Source: Chrysomallon squamiferum (Eukaryota > Mollusca > Gastropoda > Neomphalida > Peltospiridae). Taken from it: a stretch of DNA of 12,500 bases. The stretch spans positions 6,111,565 to 6,124,064 of the forward strand of contig CM022671.1 of NCBI GenBank assembly GCA_012295275.1. Direction: 5' to 3'. The notes under the pieces were generated by a model. The model had not been told where the DNA came from, ran no database searches, and saw nothing but the letters and a program-made list of their open reading frames with translations. Positions 1-7,990 of this stretch are shown here, piece by piece. Each line of letters begins with the position of its first letter. Position 1 is the stretch's first letter. The position numbers and the translations under genes are program-made.

Positions 1-52
1 TACAAACATAAAGGAGTCAACTGAATGAAAAGTAAAAACGTTTTCCAGAGGA

Positions 53-159
53 ATAACCAATTAGAGCATTGTTTACAGACGCTCAAACACAATCCAGAAA
101 CACTACACTGAGCATGCGCGTGTCTCCCTTTACTTCCTTTCTGACAACTAATTGGTTAT
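53..159. repeat. 12-bp perfect inverted repeat bounding 107 bp
   Basis: ATAACCAATTAG at 53-64 is the exact reverse complement of CTAATTGGTTAT at 148-159, with 83 bp between the arms. This could be the terminal repeat pair of a very short non-autonomous DNA element. No target-site duplication is visible at the outer flanks, and an AT-rich 12-mer pair can arise by chance. Confidence 0.3.
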
Positions 160-209
160 GGTCTAGACAGGCAACGCACCTTGCATATTTTTGACTCTTC
201 GTGTTTCAG

Positions 210-341
210 AGACAAAATTTGCAACAAACACAACGGGACCTGGTTGATGTGTTCGGTACTCAGGTTTATTTTCAGTGGTTGAAGGAATTTCGGTTTACAG
301 ATGGTTCAGTGTTTAGGAGTTCCACTGTATTTAAAAAATAA
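210..341 (+). CDS. weak candidate terminal exon, 43 codons to TAA
   Basis: A pyrimidine-rich stretch ends in TTTCAG at 204-209. Reading from 210 in phase 0 gives 43 codons without a stop, ending at TAA 339-341. The translation is not low-complexity (it contains NLQQTQRDLVDVFG and later VYFQWLKEFRFTDG), and the segment is visibly richer in G+C than its surroundings. The other two phases stop sooner. An AATAAA lies at 463-468, at a possible distance for a polyadenylation signal. No family is recognised. There is no ATG start, so it could only be the end of a spliced gene lying to the left. A 43-codon open run is not rare by chance, so this is a weak call. Confidence 0.18.
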   Translation, partial: RQNLQQTQRDLVDVFGTQVYFQWLKEFRFTDGSVFRSSTVFKK

Positions 342-700
342 TTTTACATTTACGTCTGAAATTTTATTTTTTGTATATTAATCCCGTAATTACTTATCAA
401 TTTAGCTTCCATGACGATGATATGAATGGTATAAAAATAACAAAAATACTATCAGTATGCGAAATAAAATTTCTTTCTTTTAAAAAAAAATTAAAAAGAA
501 ATTCAGTAAGCTTGAGTACGTCCACCATTAATACACAGGTACGATATCAGTGGACAGAAAAAGTGGACACACCCATATTTCAGAAACAAAATGTGACATT
601 ATCAGGAAGAAAGTACCAGATTCATTATAAAAATAATAAAAAATAAATAAAATGCACTTGCTTTCACCTAGGATATACAAGACCGACACCATCACACCAT
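342..700. other. AT-rich unique sequence, no gene seen
   Basis: No convincing exon or RNA gene is visible. Short A runs and AATAAA-type hexamers occur at 463-468 and again near 640-652. An open frame on the plus strand here begins with TTG and codes for a lysine- and serine-rich composition typical of random AT-rich DNA. Confidence 0.5.
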
Positions 701-864
701 AAAAAAACCCAAAAAAAAACAAACAAACAAAACAAAAACAAGTTTAAAAATTAAAAAAACAATAACAACACAAAACAAAAGCAAAGAACAACAACTCACA
801 AACAAATAAATAAACAAACAAACAAACACATAAACAAGTGAACAAATAAATAAATAAATAAATA
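701..864. repeat. A-rich low-complexity tract (AAAC/AAAT families)
   Basis: The plus strand is almost entirely A with scattered C and T and very few G. It grades from poly(A) with C interruptions into (AAAC)n and then (AAAT)n, ending near 864. It is the complement-type partner of the T-rich block that starts about 60 bp downstream. Confidence 0.9.
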
Positions 865-929
865 GGATTTTTTTAGTCCTATTACGCATTTATTATACTG
901 ATAAGGTGACGTTTATAAGGTGATATTTT

Positions 930-1126
930 TTATTATTATTGTTGTTGCTGCTATTGTTATTATTATTGTTATTATTATTACTATTGATATTGTTATTGTT
1001 ATTAATACTACTACTACTGGCATTGATTTTGGTATTAATACATATATTGTCGTTGATGTTATATGTTGTCATCATCATCGTCATCGTTGTTATTATTATT
1101 ATTATTATTTTTATTTATTTATTTTT
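930..1126. repeat. degenerate trinucleotide array (TTA/TTG/ATC)
   Basis: Runs of TTA and TTG are interrupted by ACT and ATC triplets, with a unique insert around 1020-1060. They resume as CAT/CGT triplets followed by (TTA)n and (TTTA)n. Both strands are open here (poly-Leu, poly-Ile, poly-Asn), which is the expected consequence of stop-free triplet repeats and not evidence for a gene. Confidence 0.9.
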
Positions 1127-1467
1127 GTATATATGTTATCTTATAAGTATATCATAATTCGGATATCTGTTGTTTGTTTGTCTGTTTATTCTTAATTTTT
1201 TTTACAGAGAATGCATTCATTTCTTTATTTATTCATTAATTCATTCATTTGCAGTTTTTTGTAGGGCAATCTTTAATTTCTTTCTTTTTTTTCTTATCTT
1301 CCTTTCTTTCGATATTTATTTATTTATTGTTCAATTTTTTTTTTCTATTATCTTCCTCAGTTACTTTTTGTTTGCTTGAATTTGGTTGCTTTTTTATTTA
1401 TTATATTTATTATTATTATTATTTATTTATTTGTTTATTTTGTTTATTTTTTTTTTTTTTTTTTTTT
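1127..1467. repeat. T-rich low-complexity block ending in T21
   Basis: The plus strand is dominated by T with TTTA, TTTC and TTTG units, ending in an uninterrupted run of 21 T at 1447-1467. The hydrophobic Phe/Leu open frames in it reflect composition only. Confidence 0.85.
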
Positions 1468-1680
1468 CACTTGTGACATAAGTGTTTCACTATCACGAGT
1501 AACAAAATGGAAAACCTGGATTAACCTAATTCACATTTGTGAAAATGTACACAGTAATCATAAAGAATCAAAACCGAAAAAGAAATTCAACCAAACTAAT
1601 TACCTCCCACACCCAAATTAAGTAAATTTATGTCGTAAATACTAAACACAAAATTAATATTAATAAAACTTAACAAATTA
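1468..1680. other. AT-rich unique sequence, nothing recognised
   Basis: No gene or regulatory structure stands out. There is a short imperfect stem (CACTT and AAGTG around 1467-1482), too small to carry weight. Confidence 0.5.
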
Positions 1681-1765
1681 TAAAAAAAAATAAATAAATA
1701 TATATATATAATTAAATAAAGAAACAAACAAACAAATAAACATACATTATAAATAAATAAATAAA
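1681..1765. repeat. AAAT/AT/AAAC low-complexity tract
   Basis: A poly(A) start passes into (AAAT)n, a short (TA)n and then (AAAC)n and (AAAT)n, with G almost absent from the plus strand. Confidence 0.85.
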
Positions 1766-1936
1766 AAACACAGAATGCACTTATGTTTTTAACAATAAAC
1801 TATTAAATGTGTTTCATTGTACTTACATACTCTAGCCTCTCGAATTCAGGATATATTGAGAGAGAAAGCGGAAGTACAAGTTACTATAACAATTTACTAC
1901 CGTGCTGCTGAAAAACTACACTAATTATAATCAAAC

Positions 1937-1939
<3 letters not shown>

Positions 1940-2025
<86 letters not shown>
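1940..2025. repeat. (GA)43 microsatellite, 86 bp, uninterrupted
   Basis: A perfect GA dinucleotide run from 1940 to 2025 with no interruption, which suggests recent expansion. It is a pure polypurine mirror repeat and so could form intramolecular triplex (H-DNA). Its complement (CT)52 lies at 3684-3787, so the two tracts form a widely spaced inverted pair. The Arg-Glu open frame across it is spurious. Confidence 0.98.
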
Positions 2026-2028
<3 letters not shown>

Positions 2029-2229
2029 CTACGTATATACATTCAAGCATATACATTGTGTGTGATGTGTGTGTTGGGTTCATACATGCATCAGACACAT
2101 ACAGCCTCATTAATAGTGTACTGGAAGATGATATATAATTTATTTATTTATTTATTTATTTTGTTTTGCGATAACATTTTCTACTTAAAAACGTATACAT
2201 AAATGAAATTTCGATCAACCTATGCTGTT

Positions 2230-2253
2230 TGCATGCGCGCGTACATGCATGTG
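2230..2253. other. 24-bp alternating purine-pyrimidine run with CGCGCG core
   Basis: Every step from 2230 to 2253 alternates pyrimidine and purine, with a GCGCGCG core at 2235-2241 followed by TACATGCATGTG. Such runs, particularly with CG steps, are known to favour Z-DNA under negative supercoiling. The G+C-rich core is unusual in this AT-rich window. Confidence 0.6.
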
Positions 2254-2597
2254 ATAGATTATGCAAGATCGTGTGAAACAATTTTCCTGCAGATGATCAT
2301 GATTGCTCTCTCTCACCTGTCATATCTGTTTGTCTGTTTCTTCGTCTCTGTCTGTTTCTGTGTCCGTCTTTCTGTCTATCTGTTGGTTTGTCTGTCTGCC
2401 TTTGAACTTGTATGTCTCTCTCTAGCTGTCGATGTAAGCATAAAGATTTCTATGAGTTTAAAATACATGTGATATAAAACAGCTCAATTACTTTCATTCT
2501 CGCTGCTGTGCGTTTTTTCACGTATTTCCCTGGCTGCCTGCTGAGGGTAAATGAAAAAATAGAATTTTGTGAATCTCATCATGCAGATAACTCGTAA

Positions 2598-2618
2598 CAT
2601 GCTGGTAAAGCCAGCATG
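2598..2618. other. perfect hairpin, 8-bp stem and 5-nt loop
   Basis: CATGCTGG (2598-2605) and CCAGCATG (2611-2618) are exact reverse complements flanking the loop TAAAG. The stem has five G-C pairs. No T-run follows on either strand, so it does not look like an intrinsic terminator. Function is unknown. Confidence 0.8.
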
Positions 2619-2639
2619 AGAACTTTGAAACGTTTTAAT

Positions 2640-2752
2640 AACGACGACTACACCACCAACAACAACAATAACAACAACATCAACAACAGATGTGATAACA
2701 ATGACGATGACCACGACTACGACGATGATGACGTCGATGATGATGATGCCAA
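2640..2752. repeat. degenerate trinucleotide array (AAC then GAT/GAC)
   Basis: Triplets of AAC, ACC and ATC are followed by GAC and GAT units, including a TGACGTCG at 2729-2736. The minus-strand valine-rich open frame over it is repeat-derived. Confidence 0.9.
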
Positions 2753-3451
2753 CCTATATTAGGTGAAGAAGATTATTAATTCTGAGACTGAAATTGAAAT
2801 GATCTGGTAAAGGAATTTGATGTCTTGTTATTTTCTCAAAACTGATTTACAAACTGATCAAACATACTTTATTTTTGTACTCAGTCTGCTTAAACTATCA
2901 GTTGTACTGGTCACTACTTGCTGACCCTGTAACTGGTCACTTCTTGTTGACCTTGTAACCGGTCACTTCATCTTGGAAGGAAAACAAAATGTCTGAACAA
3001 ATTAGGACTACAATGCAATTTATATGTGGCTATGAACTGTATTCAGTTAGCAGGAAAGGATTCTTTGTTACATCACACAATTGCGTAGTCCTTTCATTAC
3101 ACTCCACAGTCGTGGTAGTATACACCATTAGCCTGGCATGAGAATGACGTAGTGGCCGATCATGCGTCAGCATCGGATCTTGTTTAATGCTTGCTGGTCC
3201 TTCAGAACGAATAACTCAACAACCAACCTTCCAGTTACATTCAGCTTGGAACAACAAGCTTTACAGCGTGACCTAACATCATCCACCTCGAACTTCACTT
3301 TTCACCTACTGTAACAAACTGTTTTCTTAAAGAGGTATATTAGCTACATACTGACTTCTTAATGAATCAGGTAGGCTTGAAGGTGTTTTTGTGACTCATA
3401 CAGCGACAAACCTTCTTTAGTTAACTTTTGTTCGCTTTCACAAGGTTAGTT
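2753..3451. other. unique sequence, no gene seen apart from a short tandem repeat
   Basis: About 700 bp with little simple sequence and somewhat higher G+C. I found no long open frame and no convincing splice-bounded exon. It contains the 26-bp tandem repeat at 2907-2969 and a 6-bp inverted repeat, AGCTTG/CAAGCT, at 3243-3260. Confidence 0.5.
2907..2969. repeat. 26-bp tandem repeat, about 2.4 copies
   Basis: Unit 1 spans 2907-2932 and unit 2 spans 2933-2958, followed by a partial third copy at 2959-2969. The units differ at only a few positions. Each full unit contains GGTCA and TGACC about 13 bp apart in inverted orientation (2909-2913 with 2922-2926, 2935-2939 with 2948-2952), and the partial copy adds a fifth half-site at 2961-2965. 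These pentamers match the core of nuclear-receptor half-sites, but function is inferred only. Confidence 0.85.
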
Positions 3452-3470
3452 GTTATTATTATTATTATTA
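3452..3470. repeat. short (TTA)n microsatellite
   Basis: About six TTA units in otherwise unique sequence. Confidence 0.9.
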
Positions 3471-3672
3471 GCAAGTCTGGAAGTCTGGATGACAAACTGC
3501 AGTCGGCAAGTGGTTGGGTGACTGGTGGTTAGCAGTTATCATGATCGCGAATGATTCAAACATTCTTGAATCTCGTCCAACATAAATGCATATAACAGAG
3601 AGTACAGTGCTCCTTATAAGATCAGACAAGACAAAACTTAAAGTGTCACAAAATATGTAAATGTCAACACTT

Positions 3673-4067
<395 letters not shown>

Positions 4068-4352
4068 ACTATAAAACTACTACTGCTGGTACAACAACTA
4101 CTAGTACTCTTACCTCTACTACTACTACTGTTATTATCATTAGTATATCATGATTATTATCATTAGTACAATAATTATTATTGCTATTGCTGCTACTACT
4201 ACTACTACAATAACTATTATTGCTATTGCTATTACTACAACTATCATGATTATCATTAGTACAATAATTATTATTGCTATTGCTACTACTACTACTGCTA
4301 CTACTACTACTACTATTATTGCTACTGCTACTGTTACTACAACTACAACCAG
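4068..4352. repeat. trinucleotide array with 93-96 bp higher-order repeat
   Basis: ACT and ATT triplets dominate, but a longer period is superimposed. A 32-bp segment at 4160-4191 recurs exactly at 4253-4284, 93 bp later, and the CATGATTAT lead-in recurs 96 bp later (4149 and 4245). A 24-bp submotif appears a third time, with one mismatch, at 4207-4230. The array thus grew by duplicating blocks of about 95 bp, not only by triplet slippage. The Thr/Ile open frames through it are spurious. Confidence 0.9.
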
Positions 4353-4862
4353 TTAACTACCACTCCTGCAACTAATTATAGCAATAACGTTCTGTTGTAC
4401 GTCTCGACTCCCGCTATTATTAATTTTCGGAAACCTCTTCCTTTTAATATTATTAATGGAGGAAGGATATCAATTTTCGTAACATGCGTTCGTTAAAATA
4501 ACGTTTCCTACAGTCGGTGGCCTGTAAGTCATAAAATACTGTCTTTGTGTAGACGCTACAGTCAGTAGCTTGCAGACGAAAATGATTAAAATCTGAAAAG
4601 CAAAGACGAAACACGGAGAAATGGCTGAACTCCGGATAGATATTTCCTCCAGGGCTAACCTAGACTTTACTCTAGTCCTTAGTGTATCGAATTCCTTCGT
4701 CTGCTTTTAAAATGTCGATATTGTCTTCGATAAGCTGCAGTCAGAATATACGAGAGCGCCGTATCTTGTTAGTGCAGACAGGCTTAATAAAATGTACATC
4801 AAATATAAATGTGTATCTGTGGTGATAATATTATAATGGAAATATTAATGAATATAACTAAC
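4353..4862. other. unique sequence, moderately G+C-richer, no gene called
   Basis: The segment holds an imperfect duplication with CTACAGTC at 4508 and 4556, followed by related GT-GC-TG sequence and ending in AGACG each time. A perfect donor-like GTAAGT occurs at 4524-4529, ten bases after a CTACAG acceptor-like site, but a ten-base exon cannot be supported from sequence alone. Confidence 0.45.
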
Positions 4863-4890
4863 TAAATAAAATAAAATAAAATAAAATAAA
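4863..4890. repeat. (AAAAT)5 pentanucleotide microsatellite
   Basis: Five perfect pentamer units in AT-rich sequence. Confidence 0.95.
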
Positions 4891-5053
4891 ACTGCTATGT
4901 GGCGTATGTAAAATATGTTTATAACTTACGGAAACAGACCAAATACATCAGCATAAATTATGGTAATTAAGTATAAAATTTCATATATAAAGAATACCAT
5001 GTTTTAATAAGTGTACTGCAATGGTTTGTTTTAATTTGATTTGTTTACTTTAT

Positions 5054-5080
5054 ACCACTACCACCACCACCACCACCACC

Positions 5081-5155
<75 letters not shown>
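5054..5155. repeat. compound (CCA)n(CTA)n trinucleotide microsatellite
   Basis: About twelve CCA units pass into more than twenty CTA units with no interruption, ending in a few ACTGTT variants. The plus strand is free of G throughout. It translates as poly-Thr in one frame, which is not evidence for a gene: the flanks lack splice signals and the frame runs into AT-rich sequence. Confidence 0.97.
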
Positions 5156-5436
5156 GTTACTACTGTTACTATTATAGTTACCTTTATTAATATTATTTTT
5201 TATTTGCAGTATGATAACCTAATACGAAAGACACAGCACATGAATAAATAGAATTATTTATATACAGTTTAAAACCTTATCTATGCGAGTCAAATATTAC
5301 AGAGTAGAAGCATGGTTTTCTGTTGCATATAATATTCATCCATGTGTCCAAAATATTTCTGAATTCTGATTGTAGTTATATATTGTTCTTGTCTATTTAT
5401 ATGAAATATTTTATAATTTTTACTTTCTATACTTTA
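5156..5436. other. AT-rich unique sequence, nothing recognised
   Basis: A TATTTGCAG acceptor-like site at about 5201-5209 leads into a short open frame with no recognisable content. Confidence 0.45.
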
Positions 5437-5477
5437 TATGTATGTATGAATGTATGTATGTATGTATGTATGTATGT
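5437..5477. repeat. (TATG)n tetranucleotide microsatellite
   Basis: About ten TATG units with a single GAATG interruption near 5448. Confidence 0.95.
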
Positions 5478-5602
5478 GTTTCTTAATACGTATATATTTC
5501 TGTAATTTTTTGTGTATACTTATGTGTATTTGTGTATATGTATTTATGTAAAAATGACATTGGAAAATATCATAATTGCTAGCCTTTCTTTCTTTGTTTT
5601 TC

Positions 5603-5626
5603 TTTTTTTTTTTTTTTTTTTCCCCC
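5603..5626. repeat. T19 run followed by C5
   Basis: Nineteen uninterrupted T at 5603-5621 pass straight into CCCCC at 5622-5626, an unusual homopolymer junction. Confidence 0.95.
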
Positions 5627-5704
5627 AAATGTATAGAAATTCATTACCATAAAACATGAGATAGAGTCTTACGCAACTTTTTAACACTAACAAACTTATA
5701 GAAA

Positions 5705-5867
5705 TGACGTAACTTTCATTAAGCGGTGACATATTAGGTCAAAATCATAACTGCTCCTTTTCACTGACGTCATTAGTCTGTCTGACCTATCCCAGTATTC
5801 AACACGTCACCGCCATTTTACTTCTCAAGCCCTCTTAACGGTTAACATGGCAAATGACACAGATATA
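5705..5867 (+). promoter_or_regulatory. possible promoter with CRE and YY1-type motifs before a good-context ATG
   Basis: Within 150 bp there is TGACGTAA (5705-5712), a perfect CRE TGACGTCA (5765-5772), ACGTCA (5804-5809) and CCGCCATTTT (5810-5819), the reverse complement of the YY1 core AAAATGGCGG. An ATG at 5847-5849 has A at -3 and G at +4, the favoured animal initiation context, and opens MANDTDIYVP before a possible but weak donor (CAG|GTTGTA near 5878). The frame then runs into an (AT)18 tract, so without splicing it is not credible as a protein. No TATA box is seen. The grouping of motifs is inference. Confidence 0.22.
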
Positions 5868-5900
5868 TATGTTCCAGGTTGTAAAATTTCTTATCGTATA

Positions 5901-5902
<2 letters not shown>

Positions 5903-5938
<36 letters not shown>
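5903..5938. repeat. (AT)18 microsatellite
   Basis: Perfect alternating AT, self-complementary and prone to cruciform extrusion. Confidence 0.97.
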
Positions 5939-5941
<3 letters not shown>

Positions 5942-6638
5942 ATTAATACTTTGTCAGTTAATAAAACAGCACGTATGTCAGCAAATAATATTTACTGGAA
6001 GCAAACTCGTAATTTTACCTAATACAATAATGTGTGGTTGACGTCTGCATTGCAAACCATTTCGTAATTAAACATTTTTTTTTTTTTTTTTTTTACTAAA
6101 GTTTTTCATGAACAGACATGATTTGAGGAACCTTCGATATTGCATCGAAATAGGTTTTTTTTCACTTTATTTGTCTGTCTGTCTGTTTGAATGTATTATA
6201 CGTATGCGTGCATGTTTGTAGATATGTACGAGTATTTACATAGCTACGTATGTGCATGTATTTGTAAACTAGCACACACAAAACATAACGAGGCTGCATA
6301 CATTGTGTACAATAAAGCGTATATCACTCTACACTGTTTACAAGGCCTTTGAGAAAACTTCAAAAAATAATAATAATGGGGAACAAAAAAAAAAAAAAAA
6401 AAATAAAAAAAAAAAAAAAAAAATAAACCATGTGAAAAATTATCAGTGTTTTTAAGCAGGTCAAGAGGAACCTACTCAAATAACAAACAGAGGGCGATTT
6501 TGATAACAGAACTACACTGTGAAATAACTGATTTATATTGTAAAATTTATATAATAAAAGTACGTTGATAGCTAACTGGTCCCGTGATAATGTATCATTT
6601 ATATTGTAAATAAATAATATATTGTGATAAAATGTAAT
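5939..6638. other. AT-rich unique sequence with homopolymers, no gene seen
   Basis: It contains T20 at 6075-6094, a short (TGTC)n at about 6170-6186, and an A19-T-A19 tract at 6385-6423. A 14-bp exact direct repeat, ATTTATATTGTAAA, occurs at 6531-6544 and 6597-6610, 66 bp apart, pointing to an old local duplication. Confidence 0.5.
6385..6423. repeat. A19-T-A19 homopolymer pair
   Basis: Two runs of nineteen A flank a single T at 6404, with a further T at 6424. Equal run lengths suggest that one A39-like tract acquired a substitution, or that a run was duplicated. Confidence 0.95.
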
Positions 6639-6639
6639 T

Positions 6640-6838
6640 TTTGCTGTGGAAGCGTCTAACGGTTATAGTGAGAATATATAGTTTGTCACGCGACTGGGGA
6701 CACTCGACAGAAATCGACACATTTCTGTGTATCGTCTGCTAGGTTACACGTAGGCGGTGAACAAACGTATTAATTCCATGTACTTCGTGTACCATGGCTG
6801 CGGCATCACGTGACCTGTACGCTATATCCTTGTTTTAA
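6640..6838 (+). other. G+C-richer patch with E-box and a 14-codon ORF in ideal start context
   Basis: This patch has more CpG than its neighbours (CGCGACTGG, TAGGCGG, GCGGCATCACG). ACCATGG at 6792-6797 is an ideal animal start context, and the frame reads MAAASRDLYAISLF and stops at 6836-6838. The E-box CACGTG (6807-6812) lies inside the frame within ATCACGTGAC. It could be the start of a spliced gene whose donor I cannot identify, a small ORF, or chance. A T21 run follows at once. Confidence 0.18.
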
Positions 6839-6892
6839 TTTTTTTTTTTTTTTTTTTTTGAAAAGAATGAAAAAGAAAAAAAAAAAAAAAAA
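6839..6892. repeat. T21 and A17 facing runs, potential hairpin
   Basis: T21 (6839-6859) and A17 (6876-6892) are separated by 16 bases and could pair into a 17-bp stem in single-stranded nucleic acid. Confidence 0.9.
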
Positions 6893-6967
6893 CGAGGAAT
6901 GAATAATAAATAAATAGAATAGAATAACAGAATAATAAAATGTATAATATAATATATAATAGTGCCA

Positions 6968-6987
6968 ATAATATATATATGTGTGTG

Positions 6988-7031
<44 letters not shown>

Positions 7032-7063
7032 GTTGCTGGCTATATATATAGTGTGTTTTATAC

Positions 7064-7101
<38 letters not shown>

Positions 7102-7104
7102 CAC
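6968..7104. repeat. compound (AT)/(GT)/(TA)/(TTG)/(GT) microsatellite
   Basis: In order: a short (AT)n, a short (GT)n, (TA)n to about 7018, (TTG)6 to 7036, a short (TA)n, then (GT)n at about 7064-7090. Several repeat families are stacked within 140 bp. Confidence 0.95.
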
Positions 7105-7250
7105 ATACAGCTTATACAGATAATCGGAAGTAATTTTTTTTATTATTATATTTTTTGTTTATTTATTTTAAATAATTTCGTTCAGGAAATAAAGCTCATG
7201 TACATTAAACTATATGAAAAGTTTAAGGTTTCACATTCAGGTGCTTGAAA

Positions 7251-7990
7251 AACGTTTCAGATTTCGAAATTGCTGAAAAAAAAAAAATCTTCAACCTGTA
7301 TCATTATTACCGAGTTTTTGTTATTGCCTGTTCTTGTTGTTATTATTACTATTGTTTTTGTTACTGTTGTTGTTACTGCTTGTTTTTGTTGTTATCATTA
7401 TTACTATTGTTTTTAGTTATTGTCGTTGTTACTGCTGCTTCATTATTATAAATATTGTTATTTCTGTTACTAATATTACTGTTTTTTAATTAATGCTACT
7501 GTTATTCTTATTGTTGTGGTTCCATTATATTAATTCAACGTTTCAGATTTCGGAATTGCTGAAAAAAAAAAATATATATATCTTCATCCTGTATCATTAT
7601 TACTGAGTTTGTTGTTAATGTTGTTTCTGCCTGTTCTTGTTGTTATCATTATTACTATTGTTTTTGCTATTGTTGTTGTTGCTTCATTATTATAAATATT
7701 GTTATTTCTGTTACTAATATTACGGTTTTTTAATTAATGCTACTGCTATTCTTGTTGTTGTTAATTCAACGTTTCATTTCGGAATTGCTATCTTCAACCT
7801 GTTCATTAATACTGAGTTTGTTGTTAATGTTGTTTCTGCCTGTTCTTGTTGTTATCTTTATTACTATTGTTTTTTGCTATTGTTGTTGTTGCTTCATTAT
7901 TATAAATATTGTTATTTCTGTTACTAATATTACGGTTTTTTAATTAATGCTATTGTTATTCTTATTGTTGTCGTTCCAGTATATTAATTC
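7251..7990. repeat. three-copy tandem satellite-like repeat, units 286, 231 and 223 bp
   Basis: Unit 1 is 7251-7536, unit 2 is 7537-7767 and unit 3 is 7768-7990. Each opens with AACGTTTCA followed by a TTTCG-AATTGCT block and ends in TTAATTC. A 62-bp core starting GCTTCATTATTATAAATATT lies at 7437-7498, 7681-7742 and 7891-7952, and differs between copies at only one or two positions. Units 2 and 3 share a GAGTTTGTTGTTAATG variant and the core variant TTACGG that unit 1 lacks. Units 1 and 3 share a GGTTCC- or CGTTCC-type tail that unit 2 lacks. That mosaic fits unequal exchange or gene conversion. Unit 1 has an internal partial duplication of its T-rich middle. It encodes nothing: frames are poly-Leu/Cys/Tyr. 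No family name can be given from sequence alone. Confidence 0.93.

Larger units (their letters stand above)
2026..2640. other. unique sequence with small TTTA and TCTG patches, no gene seen
   Basis: This stretch has (TTTA)n at 2139-2161, an alternating purine-pyrimidine run at 2230-2253, a degenerate TCTG/TTTG patch at about 2321-2412 and a hairpin at 2598-2618. An ATG-initiated frame from 2203 runs 89 codons, but most of it translates the TCTG patch into Val, Cys, Leu and Ser, so I do not call it a gene. Confidence 0.55.

Noticed and set aside
1902-2138. Arg-Glu repeat protein
   Set aside because: It is the translation of (GA)43. The start is a non-ATG codon and the rest is unique AT-rich DNA without coding features.
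4098-4125. Minus-strand GAG|GTAAGA donor at 4110
   Set aside because: The upstream sequence on that strand is pure trinucleotide repeat with stop-rich TAG triplets, so it looks like a chance product of the array.
4514-4523. Ten-base microexon between CTACAG and GTAAGT
   Set aside because: Both sites are good, but a 10-bp exon cannot be supported without transcript data, and the site lies inside an imperfect duplication.
4572-4704. 9-bp inverted repeat GCAGACGAA / TTCGTCTGC
   Set aside because: Nine bases at 116-bp spacing is within chance expectation for this window, and there is no boundary duplication.
5021-5251. Threonine-rich open frame
   Set aside because: It is the translation of the (CCA)(CTA) microsatellite. 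There are no stop codons in these triplets by nature, and the flanks show neither start context nor exon boundaries.
6839-6892. T21/A17 pair as retrotransposon poly(A) tails
   Set aside because: No target-site duplication or element body was found next to the runs, and similar homopolymers are scattered through the window without any such context.
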